Source: Crenobacter cavernae (lineage in GTDB: Bacteria; Pseudomonadota; Gammaproteobacteria; Burkholderiales; Chromobacteriaceae). Taken from it: a stretch of 64,000 nucleotides of DNA. The position numbers and the translations under genes were made by a program. Position 1 is the first letter of the stretch. Each line of letters opens with the position of its first letter. Location of the stretch: positions 2,919,001 to 2,983,000 of the forward strand of contig NZ_CP031337.1 in assembly GCF_003355495.1 (NCBI RefSeq), given 5' to 3'. The notes beneath the pieces were generated by a model, which saw only the letters and a list, made by a program, of their open reading frames with translations, was not told where the DNA came from and made no database searches. Positions 33,399 through 42,888 of this stretch are shown one piece after another.

Positions 33399-35087
33399 AT
33401 GCTCGCCCACCCCGACCGCAAGTACCGAGCGTTCCAAGCCGTCGCGCTGCCCGACCGCCGCTGGCCGGACGCGCACCTGACTGCTGCGCCGCTCTGGATG
33501 AGCACCGACCTGCGCGACGGCAACCAGGCGCTGATCGAACCGATGAACGCCGAGAAGAAACTGCGGCTGTTCGAGACGCTGATCGCCGCCGGCTTCAAGG
33601 AGATCGAGGTCGCCTTCCCGTCGGCGTCGCAGACCGACTTCGACTTCGTGCGCCGCCTGATCGAAGACGGCCACATCCCCATTGACGTGACGATCGAGGT
33701 GCTGACGCAGTCGCGCGACGAGCTGATCGAGCGCACCTTCGAGTCGCTGAAGGGCGCGCGCCGCGCCATCGTCCACCTCTATAACGCGGTCGCCGAACCG
33801 TGGCGCCGCATCGTGTTCCACGCGAGCCGCGACGAGGTGAAGGCGATCGCCGTGCGCGGCGCCGAAAAGATGAAGGCGCTCGCCGACGCGAACCCGGGCA
33901 CCGAATGGGTGTTCGAGTACTCGCCCGAGACCTTCTCGGCGGCCGAGATCGACTTCGCGCTCGAAGTGGTCGACGCCGTGTCCGAAGTCTGGCAACCGAC
34001 GTCCGAACGCAAGATGATCGTCAACCTGCCGGCGACGGTCGAGATGGCGACGCCGAACACCTACGCCGACCAGATCGAGTGGATGCACCGGAACATGGCG
34101 CGCCGCGACGCCATCATCCTGTCGGTCCACCCGCACAACGACCGCGGCACCGGCGTCGCGGCGGCGGAACTGGCGCTGATGGCCGGCGCCGAACGCGTCG
34201 AGGGCTGCCTGTTCGGCAACGGCGAACGCACCGGCAACGTCGATATCGTCACGCTGGCCTTGAACCTGTACAGCCAGGGCGTGCCCCCGGGGCTCGACTT
34301 CTCCGACATCGACGCGGTGCGCCACGTCGCCGAGGAATGCACCGGCCTGCCGGTCCACCCGCGCCACCCGTACGTCGGCGACCTGGTGTTCACCGCGTTC
34401 TCCGGCTCGCACCAGGACGCGATCAAGAAGGGCATGAACGCGCAAAAACCGGATGCGGTCTGGGAAGTGCCCTACCTGCCGATCGACCCGGCCGACCTCG
34501 GCCGCAGCTACGACGCGATCATCCGCGTCAACAGCCAGTCGGGCAAAGGCGGCGTCAGCTACCTGTTGCAGCACGAGCACGGCTTCGACCTGCCGCGCCG
34601 CTTGCAGATCGAGTTCAGCCGCGCGATCCAGCGCGTCAGCGACCTGACCGGTTCCGAGGTCACCGGCGACGACATCTTCCACCTGTTCGCCAGCGAATAC
34701 CTCGAACAGACGCAGCCTTTCGGCTACCGCGGCCACCACGCGACGCGCGGCGAGCACGACGTGAAGATCGAGGCCGAGCTGACCCTTTCAGGCGAGAAGA
34801 AGACGCTTGCCGGCCACGGCAGCGGCCCGCTCGACGCCTTCGTCAACGCGCTCGGCTACCCGATCGCCGTGATCGACTACCACGAGCACGCGCTGGGCAG
34901 CGGTTCGGCGGCGCGCGCGGTGTGCTACATCGAGATGCGCGTCGCGGGCGGCGCGACGCGCTACGGCGTCGGCGTCGACAAGGACATCGTGTCGGCGGCC
35001 TTGCGCGCGCTGCTGTCGGGCCTCAACCGCCACTGCCTCACCGAAGGGATGCCAAAGGCGGCCGTGCTGGCCACCGAAGCGAAATAA
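33399..35087 (+). CDS. leuA: 2-isopropylmalate synthase (long, LeuA2-like form)
   Basis: 562 residues. It condenses acetyl-CoA and 2-ketoisovalerate, the first step of leucine synthesis. TIM-barrel motifs: APLWMSTDLRDGNQALIEPM (residues 28-47, with the metal/substrate DRDGNQ-type loop), VHPHNDRGTGVAAAELALMA with the HxH metal ligands, and the GNGERTGNVD signature. The C-terminal 140 residues form the leucine-binding regulatory domain. The length and LWMSTDLRDGNQAL match the alpha-IPMS subgroup of about 560 residues. Flanked by paired-word terminators on both sides. Confidence 0.95.
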   Translation: MLAHPDRKYRAFQAVALPDRRWPDAHLTAAPLWMSTDLRDGNQALIEPMNAEKKLRLFETLIAAGFKEIEVAFPSASQTDFDFVRRLIEDGHIPIDVTIEVLTQSRDELIERTFESLKGARRAIVHLYNAVAEPWRRIVFHASRDEVKAIAVRGAEKMKALADANPGTEWVFEYSPETFSAAEIDFALEVVDAVSEVWQPTSERKMIVNLPATVEMATPNTYADQIEWMHRNMARRDAIILSVHPHNDRGTGVAAAELALMAGAERVEGCLFGNGERTGNVDIVTLALNLYSQGVPPGLDFSDIDAVRHVAEECTGLPVHPRHPYVGDLVFTAFSGSHQDAIKKGMNAQKPDAVWEVPYLPIDPADLGRSYDAIIRVNSQSGKGGVSYLLQHEHGFDLPRRLQIEFSRAIQRVSDLTGSEVTGDDIFHLFASEYLEQTQPFGYRGHHATRGEHDVKIEAELTLSGEKKTLAGHGSGPLDAFVNALGYPIAVIDYHEHALGSGSAARAVCYIEMRVAGGATRYGVGVDKDIVSAALRALLSGLNRHCLTEGMPKAAVLATEAK

Positions 35088-35112
35088 GCGCGGCGCCAGA
35101 AATCGGCAAAAC

Positions 35113-35148
35113 GCTCGGCCAACCTCACGAAGGTTGGCCGAGCTTTTT
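35113..35148 (+). terminator. Uptake-word hairpin terminator after leuA
   Basis: GCTCGGCCAACCT and AGGTTGGCCGAGC arms over a short loop, followed by seven T. Confidence 0.88.
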
Positions 35149-35229
35149 TACATCCCCGCCTGGTCGCGGCGCCCGCCCGCACCGACCGTTTATACCAAAG
35201 CGCTCTAACAAAACAAAAATCGATTCCTT

Positions 35230-35527
35230 ATGGTTCGTAACACTCTCGCGCCCCTCGACCGCAACGGCAAGGCGCTCGGCCAGTTCGTCTACCCGATCGA
35301 GCCGATCCCGGCCGTCCCGGGGGCCGGCCCGGCTAGCCAGAACGGCTTGTCGGAAATCCTCGCGATCGACGAGCACCGCTTCCTCGCGCTCGAGCGCATC
35401 GTGGTCAGCGGCAGCGGCGGCGTGAAGAGCTACGCCCGCGGTGCTCGCGTCGGACGACAACTTCGACCAGTTCAAGGCCGGCCAGGTCACGCAGTTCCTC
35501 GTGTTCGACGTCGCGCTGCGCAAGTAA
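35230..35527 (+). pseudogene. Remnant of a phytase-like esterase gene (start and middle missing)
   Basis: From the ATG at 35230 the frame encodes VRNTLAPLDRNGKALGQF, PIEPIPAVPG and NGLSEILAIDEHRFLALER, matching the C-terminal third of the phytase-like esterase family (PF13449). Near 35437 the match jumps: in another frame the sequence reads VLASDDNFDQFKAG then QFLVFDVALRK and a stop at 35525-35527, the extreme C-terminus of that family. So both the N-terminal two-thirds and an internal piece are lost. The remnant lies exactly between two uptake-word terminators. Product: none functional. Confidence 0.7.
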
Positions 35528-35539
35528 GCACCCCATATG

Positions 35540-35580
35540 AAAAAGCTCGGCCAACCCTCGCAAGGTTGGCCGAGCTTTTT
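35540..35580. terminator. Uptake-word hairpin, bidirectional terminator
   Basis: AAAAAGCTCGGCCAACC and GGTTGGCCGAGCTTTTT arms with a CTCGCAA loop, between the phytase-like remnant (plus) and the secreted protein gene (minus). Confidence 0.88.
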
Positions 35581-35591
35581 CAAGGCAGCGT

Positions 35592-36173
35592 TTAACGACG
35601 CCGCTTCAGGTAGGTCTCGGGGTCGAAGTCGTGCAGGTCGACCTTGCCGTAGTCGCGCGGCGGCGTATAGACGCGCGTCTTGGCCTTGCCCGGCTCGCTC
35701 GTGTGGAAGCTAGCCTCCTCGGCGCGCACCAGCTGCCAGCTGCGGTCGATGCGCGAGTAGTTGAAGGTATAGGCGTTGCTCCAGCGCCAGTTGCTGCCGC
35801 CGTAGTGCGACACGGTGAACGATTTGCGCTTCGCTTCGATGCCCCCGAAGGGGTCGCCGAACACGCCGCCGCAGCCGGCGCACAGCACCAGCTTGTCGTT
35901 GCGTTTTGCGAGCCTCAAGGCACCACCCTCGTCGCGGCGGATCAGGAGCAAGGGGCGCGCGTCCTCGCTGTTGCGAGCGGCGTCCGGGCCGGCCGTCTTC
36001 TTGTCGAGCACCAAGAGGTAGTCGTCGCGGCCGTCGCCGTCGAGGTCGGCCTTTGCGAGCGCCAGCGGCGCGTAGCCCTTGAGCACGAAGGGCTGGAGCT
36101 CGGCCGGCACGGCGACGGGCTCGGCCAACGTGATCGCCGGTAGCAGGGCAAGGCAGGACAAGAGGCGCTTCAT
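35592..36173 (-). CDS. Secreted protein with an FG-GAP/VCBS-like calcium loop
   Basis: 193 residues. Signal peptide at 1-17 (MKRLLSCLALLPAITLA). KADLDGDGRDDYLLVLDK near 41-58 is a calcium-binding DxDxDG loop of the FG-GAP/VCBS type, and VLCAGCGGVFGDPFGG lies in the middle. The rest has no recognised domain. Probably periplasmic; function unknown. Similar single-loop secreted proteins occur in many proteobacteria. An uptake-like word (36120) lies close to the signal-peptide coding part. Confidence 0.7.
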   Translation of the reverse strand: MKRLLSCLALLPAITLAEPVAVPAELQPFVLKGYAPLALAKADLDGDGRDDYLLVLDKKTAGPDAARNSEDARPLLLIRRDEGGALRLAKRNDKLVLCAGCGGVFGDPFGGIEAKRKSFTVSHYGGSNWRWSNAYTFNYSRIDRSWQLVRAEEASFHTSEPGKAKTRVYTPPRDYGKVDLHDFDPETYLKRRR

Positions 36174-36215
36174 CGACGACCTTTCATAAAGACAAACACA
36201 TAACGCCCTGCCGGC

Positions 36216-37148
36216 TCAGCCCCAGCAGGCAGGGTCGAGCGGCGGAAACTGCTCGGCCGACCACAGCATCAGCTCGTCGATGAAGGCGCTCACCTTCGGC
36301 GACGCGCGGCGGCTCTTCGGGTAGACCGCATACACGTAGTCCTGACCGAAGCTCTCGCCGGAAAACAGGTAGGGCGTGAACAGCGGCACCAGCCTGCCCT
36401 CGCGGATATGGCCGGTCACGCTCCACGCCGGACAAGGCAGGATGCCGAGCCCGGCGAGCGCGGCGTCGAGTAGCAGGTTGAAGTTGTCCGACTCGATCGG
36501 CCCCTGCGGCACGACACGGACGCTGTCGCCCGCCGAGACGAAGCTCCACGCCGGGTTGAGCTGCGGGTGACGAAACACGAGGCAGGCGTGTGACTTCAGT
36601 TCGTCGGGCGACACGGGCGTACCGGCGCGCGCGAGGTAGTCGGGGCTCGCGCACACCCACACGCGGTTGTCGGCGACCTCGCGCACGATGTGGTCGGGCA
36701 GGTCCTGGCGGCCGAGCCGCAGCGCGAGGTCGAAGTCCTCGGCCTGGATGTCGACGAAGCGGTCGCACAGCGACACCGACAGCGACACCTCCGGATGGCG
36801 CGCGATGAACGCCGGACAGAAGCCGCCGAGAACGGTGCGCCCGTACGACACCGGCGCGGTCAATTTCAGCACGCCGCGCGGCATGCCGTCGGCCTCGGCG
36901 GCCAGACGCGTCGCCGCCGACAGCTTCATCAGCACCTCGCTCGCCGTCTCGAGATAGACGCGGCCGGCCGGCGTCAGCGTCACCTGGCGCGTGGTGCGCG
37001 TCAGCAACTTCATCCCCAGCGTGTCTTCGAGCGCGGTGATCGTCTTGGTCAACGCCGACGGGCTCTTGCCGAGCCTTGTCGCCGCCCTACTGAGGCTGCC
37101 GCACTCGGCCACCGCCACAAACGCTTCGAGTCCCGCGAGTCTGTCCAT
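36216..37148 (-). CDS. LysR-family transcriptional regulator next to the polyamine genes
   Basis: 310 residues from MDRLAGLEAFVAVAECGSLS; an in-frame Met 36 bases upstream (37184) is possible but less typical. The helix-turn-helix covers SRAATRLGKSPSALTKTI, and an effector-binding domain follows. It belongs to the common CrgA/AaeR-like branch in which the motif LEAFVAVAE starts the protein. It diverges from the potF-like gene across 175 bp, so control of polyamine uptake and breakdown is a fair inference. No effector can be named. Confidence 0.85.
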   Translation of the reverse strand: MDRLAGLEAFVAVAECGSLSRAATRLGKSPSALTKTITALEDTLGMKLLTRTTRQVTLTPAGRVYLETASEVLMKLSAATRLAAEADGMPRGVLKLTAPVSYGRTVLGGFCPAFIARHPEVSLSVSLCDRFVDIQAEDFDLALRLGRQDLPDHIVREVADNRVWVCASPDYLARAGTPVSPDELKSHACLVFRHPQLNPAWSFVSAGDSVRVVPQGPIESDNFNLLLDAALAGLGILPCPAWSVTGHIREGRLVPLFTPYLFSGESFGQDYVYAVYPKSRRASPKVSAFIDELMLWSAEQFPPLDPACWG

Positions 37149-37323
37149 TTGTTCCAAACAGGAAATAAAGTTGTGCCGTTTCACCCCCTACCGGGACAAG
37201 GAGGGCCACCCTACTATCGCTTCAAGCCCATCGATCCGGGCCGCGATGCACAGAAGCGTAACACCCTTAAGCCACGGCTGCCCCATCGGGGCCGGCCAGT
37301 ATGGATACCCGAGGAGCTCCGCC

Positions 37324-38418
37324 ATGTCCCGTCTGACCCGCGCCGCCGGCGCCGTATCTTTCGCGCTCTTGTCCGGTCACGCCTTCGCCGCCGGCGGCGT
37401 GCTCAACGTCTACAACTGGGGTGAGTATTTCGCGCCCGACACCATCGCCCGCTTCGAGAAGGAGACCGGCATCAAGGTGAGGCTCGACACCTACGACAGC
37501 AACGAGATGCTGCAGGCCAAGATCCTGACCGGCAACACCGGCTACGACATCGTGTTCCCGTCGAACGACTTCATGGCGCGCCAGATCCGCGCCAACGTCT
37601 ACCAGAAGATCGACAGGAACAAGCTTTCCAACTACCGCAACCTCGACCCGGCGGTGCTCAAGAAGGCGGCCGAGGCCGACCCGGGCAACCAGTACAGCGT
37701 GCCCTACATGCTCGGCACCACCGGTCTGGGCATCAACGTCGACAAGGTGAAGAAGGCGCTCGGCGGCAAGCTGCCCGACAACACCTACGACCTGATCTTC
37801 AAGCCCGAGGTCGCCGCCAAGCTGAAGGACTGCGGCATCGCGCTGACCGACGCGCCGAGCGCGATCTTCCCGATGGCGCTGCGCTACCTGGGCCGCGACC
37901 CGAACTCGAAGAACCCGAAGGACTACCAGGACGCGGCGGCCATGCTCAAGACCGTGCGCCCCTACATCCGCCAGTTCATCTCGACGCCGGTCATGAACGA
38001 CCTCGCGCGCGGCAACGTGTGCGTGACGACCGGCTACTCGGGCGCGGTGCTGGTCGCCAAGACGCGCGCGGCCGAGGCCAAGAACGGCCAGCGGATCGCG
38101 TACGACATCCCGAAACCCGGCGTTCAGTTCTGGTTCGACAGCATGACGATCCCGAAGGACGCGAAGAACGTCGACAACGCCTACCGCTTCATCGACTACA
38201 TCCTGCGCCCCGACGTCGTCGCGCGCATCAGCGACACGGTCAACTATCCGAACCCGAACAAGGCGGCGACGCCGCTGGTCGCCAAGCGGCTGACGGGCGA
38301 CGCGAACATCTACCTCAGCCCGGAAAAAATGCAGGCGCTGTGGGTGCAAAAACCGTTCGAGCCGCAGCTGTTGAGCCTGCAGATGCGACTGTGGACCGGC
38401 TTCAAGACCCGCAAATGA
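37324..38418 (+). CDS. Polyamine ABC transporter substrate-binding protein (PotF/SpuD-like)
   Basis: 364 residues. Signal peptide at 1-22, then LNVYNWGEYFAPDTIARFEK, the family entry motif that frames the polyamine pocket, and YDIVFPSNDFMARQI. PotF/SpuD/SpuE proteins bind putrescine or spermidine in the periplasm. No permease or ATPase genes (PotGHI) are next to it; instead an acetylpolyamine-deacetylase-like gene and aguB follow on the same strand. The start at 37324 is set by the signal peptide. Confidence 0.9.
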   Translation: MSRLTRAAGAVSFALLSGHAFAAGGVLNVYNWGEYFAPDTIARFEKETGIKVRLDTYDSNEMLQAKILTGNTGYDIVFPSNDFMARQIRANVYQKIDRNKLSNYRNLDPAVLKKAAEADPGNQYSVPYMLGTTGLGINVDKVKKALGGKLPDNTYDLIFKPEVAAKLKDCGIALTDAPSAIFPMALRYLGRDPNSKNPKDYQDAAAMLKTVRPYIRQFISTPVMNDLARGNVCVTTGYSGAVLVAKTRAAEAKNGQRIAYDIPKPGVQFWFDSMTIPKDAKNVDNAYRFIDYILRPDVVARISDTVNYPNPNKAATPLVAKRLTGDANIYLSPEKMQALWVQKPFEPQLLSLQMRLWTGFKTRK

Positions 38419-38435
38419 GACGAGAAAACGACGCC

Positions 38436-39561
<1,126 letters not shown>

Positions 39562-39569
<8 letters not shown>

Positions 39570-40434
39570 CGTGACCGTCGCCGCCACCCAGATGGCGATC
39601 AGCTGGGATCTCGACGCCAACCTCGACAACGCCGAGCGCCTCGTGCGCGACGCCGCAGCGCAGGGCGCGAACATCATCCTGCTGCAGGAACTGTTCGCCG
39701 CGCCCTACTTCTGCATCGACCAGCTCGCCAGCCACCGCCGCCTCGCCCACCCACTCGAAGGGCACCCGTGGCTGCCGCGCTTTAAGGCGCTGGCCAAGGA
39801 ATTGGGCGTCGTGCTGCCGGTCAGCTTCTACGAGCGCGCCGGCCAGGTCGACTTCAACAGCATCGTGATCTACGACGCCTGCGGCGCCGAGCTCGGCCTG
39901 TACCGCAAGACGCACATCCCCGACTTCCCGGGCTACACGGAGAAGTTCTACTTCTCGCCCGGTGACACCGGCTTCAAGGCGTGGGACACCGCGTTCGGCC
40001 GCATCGGCGTCGGCATCTGCTGGGACCAGTGGTTCCCCGAGTGCGCACGCGCGATGGCGCTGATGGGGGCGGAACTGCTGCTCTACCCGACCGCGATCGG
40101 CTCCGAACCTGCCGACGCGAGCGTCGACTCGAGCCGGCACTGGCAGGCGACGCAGTGCGGCCACGCGGCGGCCAACCTGACGCCGGTCGTCGCTAGCAAC
40201 CGCATCGGCACCGAGCACGGCGAAGACAGCCAGATCACCTTCTACGGCAAGAGCTTCATCGCCGACGCCGACGGCCAGAAGGTCGCCGAGGCCGGCCGGA
40301 CCGAACGCGAGATCCTTGCCGCGACGTTTGATCTGGACGCGCTCGCCGAGAAGCGCCGCACCTGGGGCGTGTTCCGCGACCGCCGCCCCGAGTGCTACGG
40401 CACGCTCGCGACCTACGACGGCGTGCGCGGCTGA
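39562..40434 (+). CDS. aguB: N-carbamoylputrescine amidase
   Basis: 290-residue nitrilase-superfamily enzyme converting N-carbamoylputrescine to putrescine in the agmatine pathway. The catalytic triad is Glu43 (LLQELFAAPYF), Lys116 (YRKTHIPDFPGY) and Cys153 (GICWDQWFPE). HIPDFPGYTEKFYFSPGDTG and the length are typical of AguB. No agmatine deiminase (aguA) is in the cluster. It is translationally overlapped with the deacetylase-like gene. Confidence 0.94.
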
Positions 40435-40454
40435 GGCTTCGCCCCGGAAAACGA

Positions 40455-40509
40455 AACGCCCGGCAGAAAACCTGTTGGGCGTTTTACATTGCAAAGGTTG
40501 GCCGAGCTT
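40455..40509. terminator. Terminator plus single uptake-like word between aguB and the ABC-2 permease
   Basis: AAACGCCCGGCAG / CTGTTGGGCGTTT forms an imperfect hairpin followed by TTT (40457-40488). A lone GGTTGGCCGAGCTTTT (40496-40511) follows, as if half of a paired-word terminator remained. The genes on both sides are convergent. Confidence 0.65.
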
Positions 40510-40510
40510 T

Positions 40511-41278
40511 TCAGGTAAGCAGGCGCCGCCGCGTCAGCCACACGGCGGCGACGAAGGACACCAGCGCGTAGGCGGCGAGCACCGAAATGTTCAGGACGAT
40601 GTCGGTCGGCACCTGCCCGTTGACCAAAGGCCGCGCCAAGTGGATCGCGTGCGTCAGCGGCAGCAGCGACGACACCGACTGCAACCAGAGCGGCAGCTGT
40701 TCGACCGGGTAGAACACGCCCGACAGCAGCATCATCGGGCTGACCACCAGCGTGAAGTAGTACATGAAGAAGTCGTAGCTCGGCGACACCGCGGTCACGA
40801 CCAGCCCCATGCCGGCGAAAGTCAGCCCGGACAGCGCGACGAGTGGCACGATCCACAGCACCAGAGGGCTGTGCACCAGCCCCAGCGCGGCCATCACCAG
40901 CAGGATCGCGAGGCCGGACAAGAGGCTCTTCGAAGCCGCCCACAGCCATTCGCCGAGCACGACGTCGTCGACCGTCAACGGCGCGTTGATGATCGCGAGC
41001 CACGTCTTCTGCACGTGCATGCGCGAGAACGCCGAGTACAGCGCCTCGAAGGTCGCGCTGTTCATCGTGCTGTAGCAAACGGTGCCGGCGGCGAGGAACT
41101 GGATGTAGGGCACGCCGCCTATAGACGGCAACAGCGCGCCGATGCCGAAACCGAGGCCGAGCATGTAGAACATCGGGTCGGCGAGGTTGCCGAGCATCGA
41201 CGGCAGCGCGAGCTTCTTCCAGACGAGGAAGTTGCGGCGCCAGACCGGCACGAAACGCCAGGACAGTTGCGGCAGCAT
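40511..41278 (-). CDS. ABC-2 type transporter permease (NodJ/DrrB-like), without an adjacent ATPase
   Basis: 255 residues with six predicted helices. The order of conserved segments (ALPSMLGNLADPMFYMLGLG, GLTFAGMGLVVTAVSPSYDF, SPMMLLSGVFYPVEQLP) is that of NodJ/lipo-oligosaccharide exporter permeases. I start it at 41278; an upstream in-frame Met at 41311 overlaps the neighbour. Such permeases need a NodI-like ATPase, but none is in the window; only a CbiM-like membrane protein precedes it, 1 bp away. Substrate unknown. Confidence 0.8.
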   Translation of the reverse strand: MLPQLSWRFVPVWRRNFLVWKKLALPSMLGNLADPMFYMLGLGFGIGALLPSIGGVPYIQFLAAGTVCYSTMNSATFEALYSAFSRMHVQKTWLAIINAPLTVDDVVLGEWLWAASKSLLSGLAILLVMAALGLVHSPLVLWIVPLVALSGLTFAGMGLVVTAVSPSYDFFMYYFTLVVSPMMLLSGVFYPVEQLPLWLQSVSSLLPLTHAIHLARPLVNGQVPTDIVLNISVLAAYALVSFVAAVWLTRRRLLT

Positions 41279-41279
41279 G

Positions 41280-41948
41280 TCAGCCCTCCGGATCCTTGAG
41301 ATAACGGTCATCGTCGAAAGTCGACACCCAGTGCGGACGGTAGACCACCAGCACCGCGGTCAGCAGGCCGGTCGTGAACGCCTCCGACCACGACAGCAGG
41401 AAGTAGAACGGCAGCGCGTCGGCCAACAGGTACTCGGCCTCGTAAGCGCCGGCCAGGCCCAGCACCGTGACGCCGGCCAGCGACGCGGCGAAATAGCTCG
41501 CGCCGCCGGCCAGGAACGCGTTCACGAACACGTAGACGAACAGGTTGGCCGGCAGCAGCCTGTGCGCGAGCCACAGGCCGGTTCCTGCGACGCCGACCGG
41601 CACCGCCACCATCGTCCACCAGTTGAGGCCGATGGCCAGCCAGCTGCCCGCGCCCATCGCCGTCGCACCGGCGAGTACCGCGGCGAGCGCCAGCAAGGCG
41701 AGCCACGGCCCCATCAACAAGGTCATGAGCGCCGCACCCAGCAAGTGAAAACTCAAGCCCGGCTTGAAGCCGCCCGACAGCGTCCACATCAGCAGCGTCA
41801 GCACCGTCGCGCCGGCCCACGCGTTGGCGCGGCCCGGCGTCAGCGTCTTCCAGTCTACCCGCCACGCGGCGCCGGCGAGCGCCAGCGCGGCCGCCCCCAG
41901 GGCGGACCACAGCAGAACGGCATCGAACAGGAAGGCGGGGACATTCAT
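41280..41948 (-). CDS. Stand-alone CbiM-like energy-coupling-factor membrane protein
   Basis: 222-residue protein with about six membrane helices. GLSFHLLGAALMTLLMGPW near 65 is the proteobacterial CbiM-like signature, and the C-terminus ends VYRPHWVSTFDDDRYL, as in homologues. CbiM normally works with CbiN, CbiQ and CbiO in cobalt uptake; none of these is here. Solitary members of this subgroup exist in many proteobacteria, with unknown role. Its stop is adjacent to the ABC-2 permease start, so both are probably made together. Confidence 0.75.
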   Translation of the reverse strand: MNVPAFLFDAVLLWSALGAAALALAGAAWRVDWKTLTPGRANAWAGATVLTLLMWTLSGGFKPGLSFHLLGAALMTLLMGPWLALLALAAVLAGATAMGAGSWLAIGLNWWTMVAVPVGVAGTGLWLAHRLLPANLFVYVFVNAFLAGGASYFAASLAGVTVLGLAGAYEAEYLLADALPFYFLLSWSEAFTTGLLTAVLVVYRPHWVSTFDDDRYLKDPEG

Positions 41949-42059
41949 GCTAAATCGTGCGGGAAATGGACGGGAATCCTCCGATGATACACCGGCGCTC
42001 CGCTACTCTGGTGATGAGGGCCGACGTCCGACGCCGGCGCCCCCCACCGAAAGCACCGG

Positions 42060-42809
42060 ATGAAGATGAACCGCCGACCGCTCGCACTGATCGCGCTCGC
42101 GATCGCGCTCGCCGCGCTGACCGCCTGGCTGTCCCCGCTCGCGCTGCCCGCCGGCTACCATGACTTCGCCGACCGGCGCGCGCTCCTTGGGTTGCCCAAC
42201 GCCTCCGACGTGCTGTCGAATATCGGTTTCGCGCTGGCCGGCATTCTAGGATTGGCCGAGCTCGCGCGCGGCCGGCTCGCCGTAGAACGCGCCGCCCTGC
42301 CCGGCTACGCGCTGTTCTTCGCCAGCCTCGTGCCGACCGCGATCGGCTCGGCCTGGTACCACCTCGCACCCGGCGACGCGCGGCTGTTCTGGGACCAGCT
42401 GCCCATCGTGCTTGCCCTCGCCGGCCTGCTTTCCGCAACGTTGGCCGAGGCGCTTCGGCCGCAGCGCGGCGTCGTCCACACCGTCTTGCTGTCCGTGCTC
42501 GCCTCGCTTGCGGTCCTGCACGGGCGCGCGAGCGGCGACCTCGCGCCCTACGTCGCCATCCATCTCGCGCTCGTCGTCTTCGTCCCGCTCCTGCAAGCGC
42601 TCTACCCGACGCCTTTTCGCCAGCGCGTGTCGATCTGGCTGGCGATCGCTTTTTACCTCGTCGCGCGCGCGTGCGAGATCGCCGACCTTGCGCTCTACGA
42701 CGCGTTCGGGCTCGTCAGCGGCCACACGCTCAAGCACCTGTTCATGAGCGTCGCCGCGCTCGCCGTGTGGCGGGGGTTGCCGCGCCGCCGCAGGCCCGTA
42801 CAGCATTGA
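42060..42809 (+). CDS. CREST-superfamily membrane hydrolase-like protein (alkaline-ceramidase-like)
   Basis: 249 residues with seven predicted helices. GSAWYHLAPGDARLFWDQLP gives the His and Asp of the first metal motif, and SGHTLKHLF the two C-terminal His. These are features of the alkaline ceramidase/CREST superfamily of integral metal-dependent amidases. The substrate in bacteria is not known for this branch. Two uptake-like words (42252, 42441) are read Leu-Ala-Glu. Divergent from the CbiM-like gene. Confidence 0.72.
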   Translation: MKMNRRPLALIALAIALAALTAWLSPLALPAGYHDFADRRALLGLPNASDVLSNIGFALAGILGLAELARGRLAVERAALPGYALFFASLVPTAIGSAWYHLAPGDARLFWDQLPIVLALAGLLSATLAEALRPQRGVVHTVLLSVLASLAVLHGRASGDLAPYVAIHLALVVFVPLLQALYPTPFRQRVSIWLAIAFYLVARACEIADLALYDAFGLVSGHTLKHLFMSVAALAVWRGLPRRRRPVQH

Positions 42810-42842
42810 ACCCTACCGCCTCCGTGTCGGCGGCGCACGCAA

Positions 42843-42869
42843 AAGCCCCCGGCTTGAACCGGGGCCTTT
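42843..42869. terminator. Bidirectional hairpin between the CREST gene and the glycine-rich gene
   Basis: GCCCCCGGCTTGAACCGGGGC with A's on one side and T's on the other. It can end both convergent transcripts. Confidence 0.75.
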
Positions 42870-42888
42870 GTGCGAAGTCCCTCAGCCC

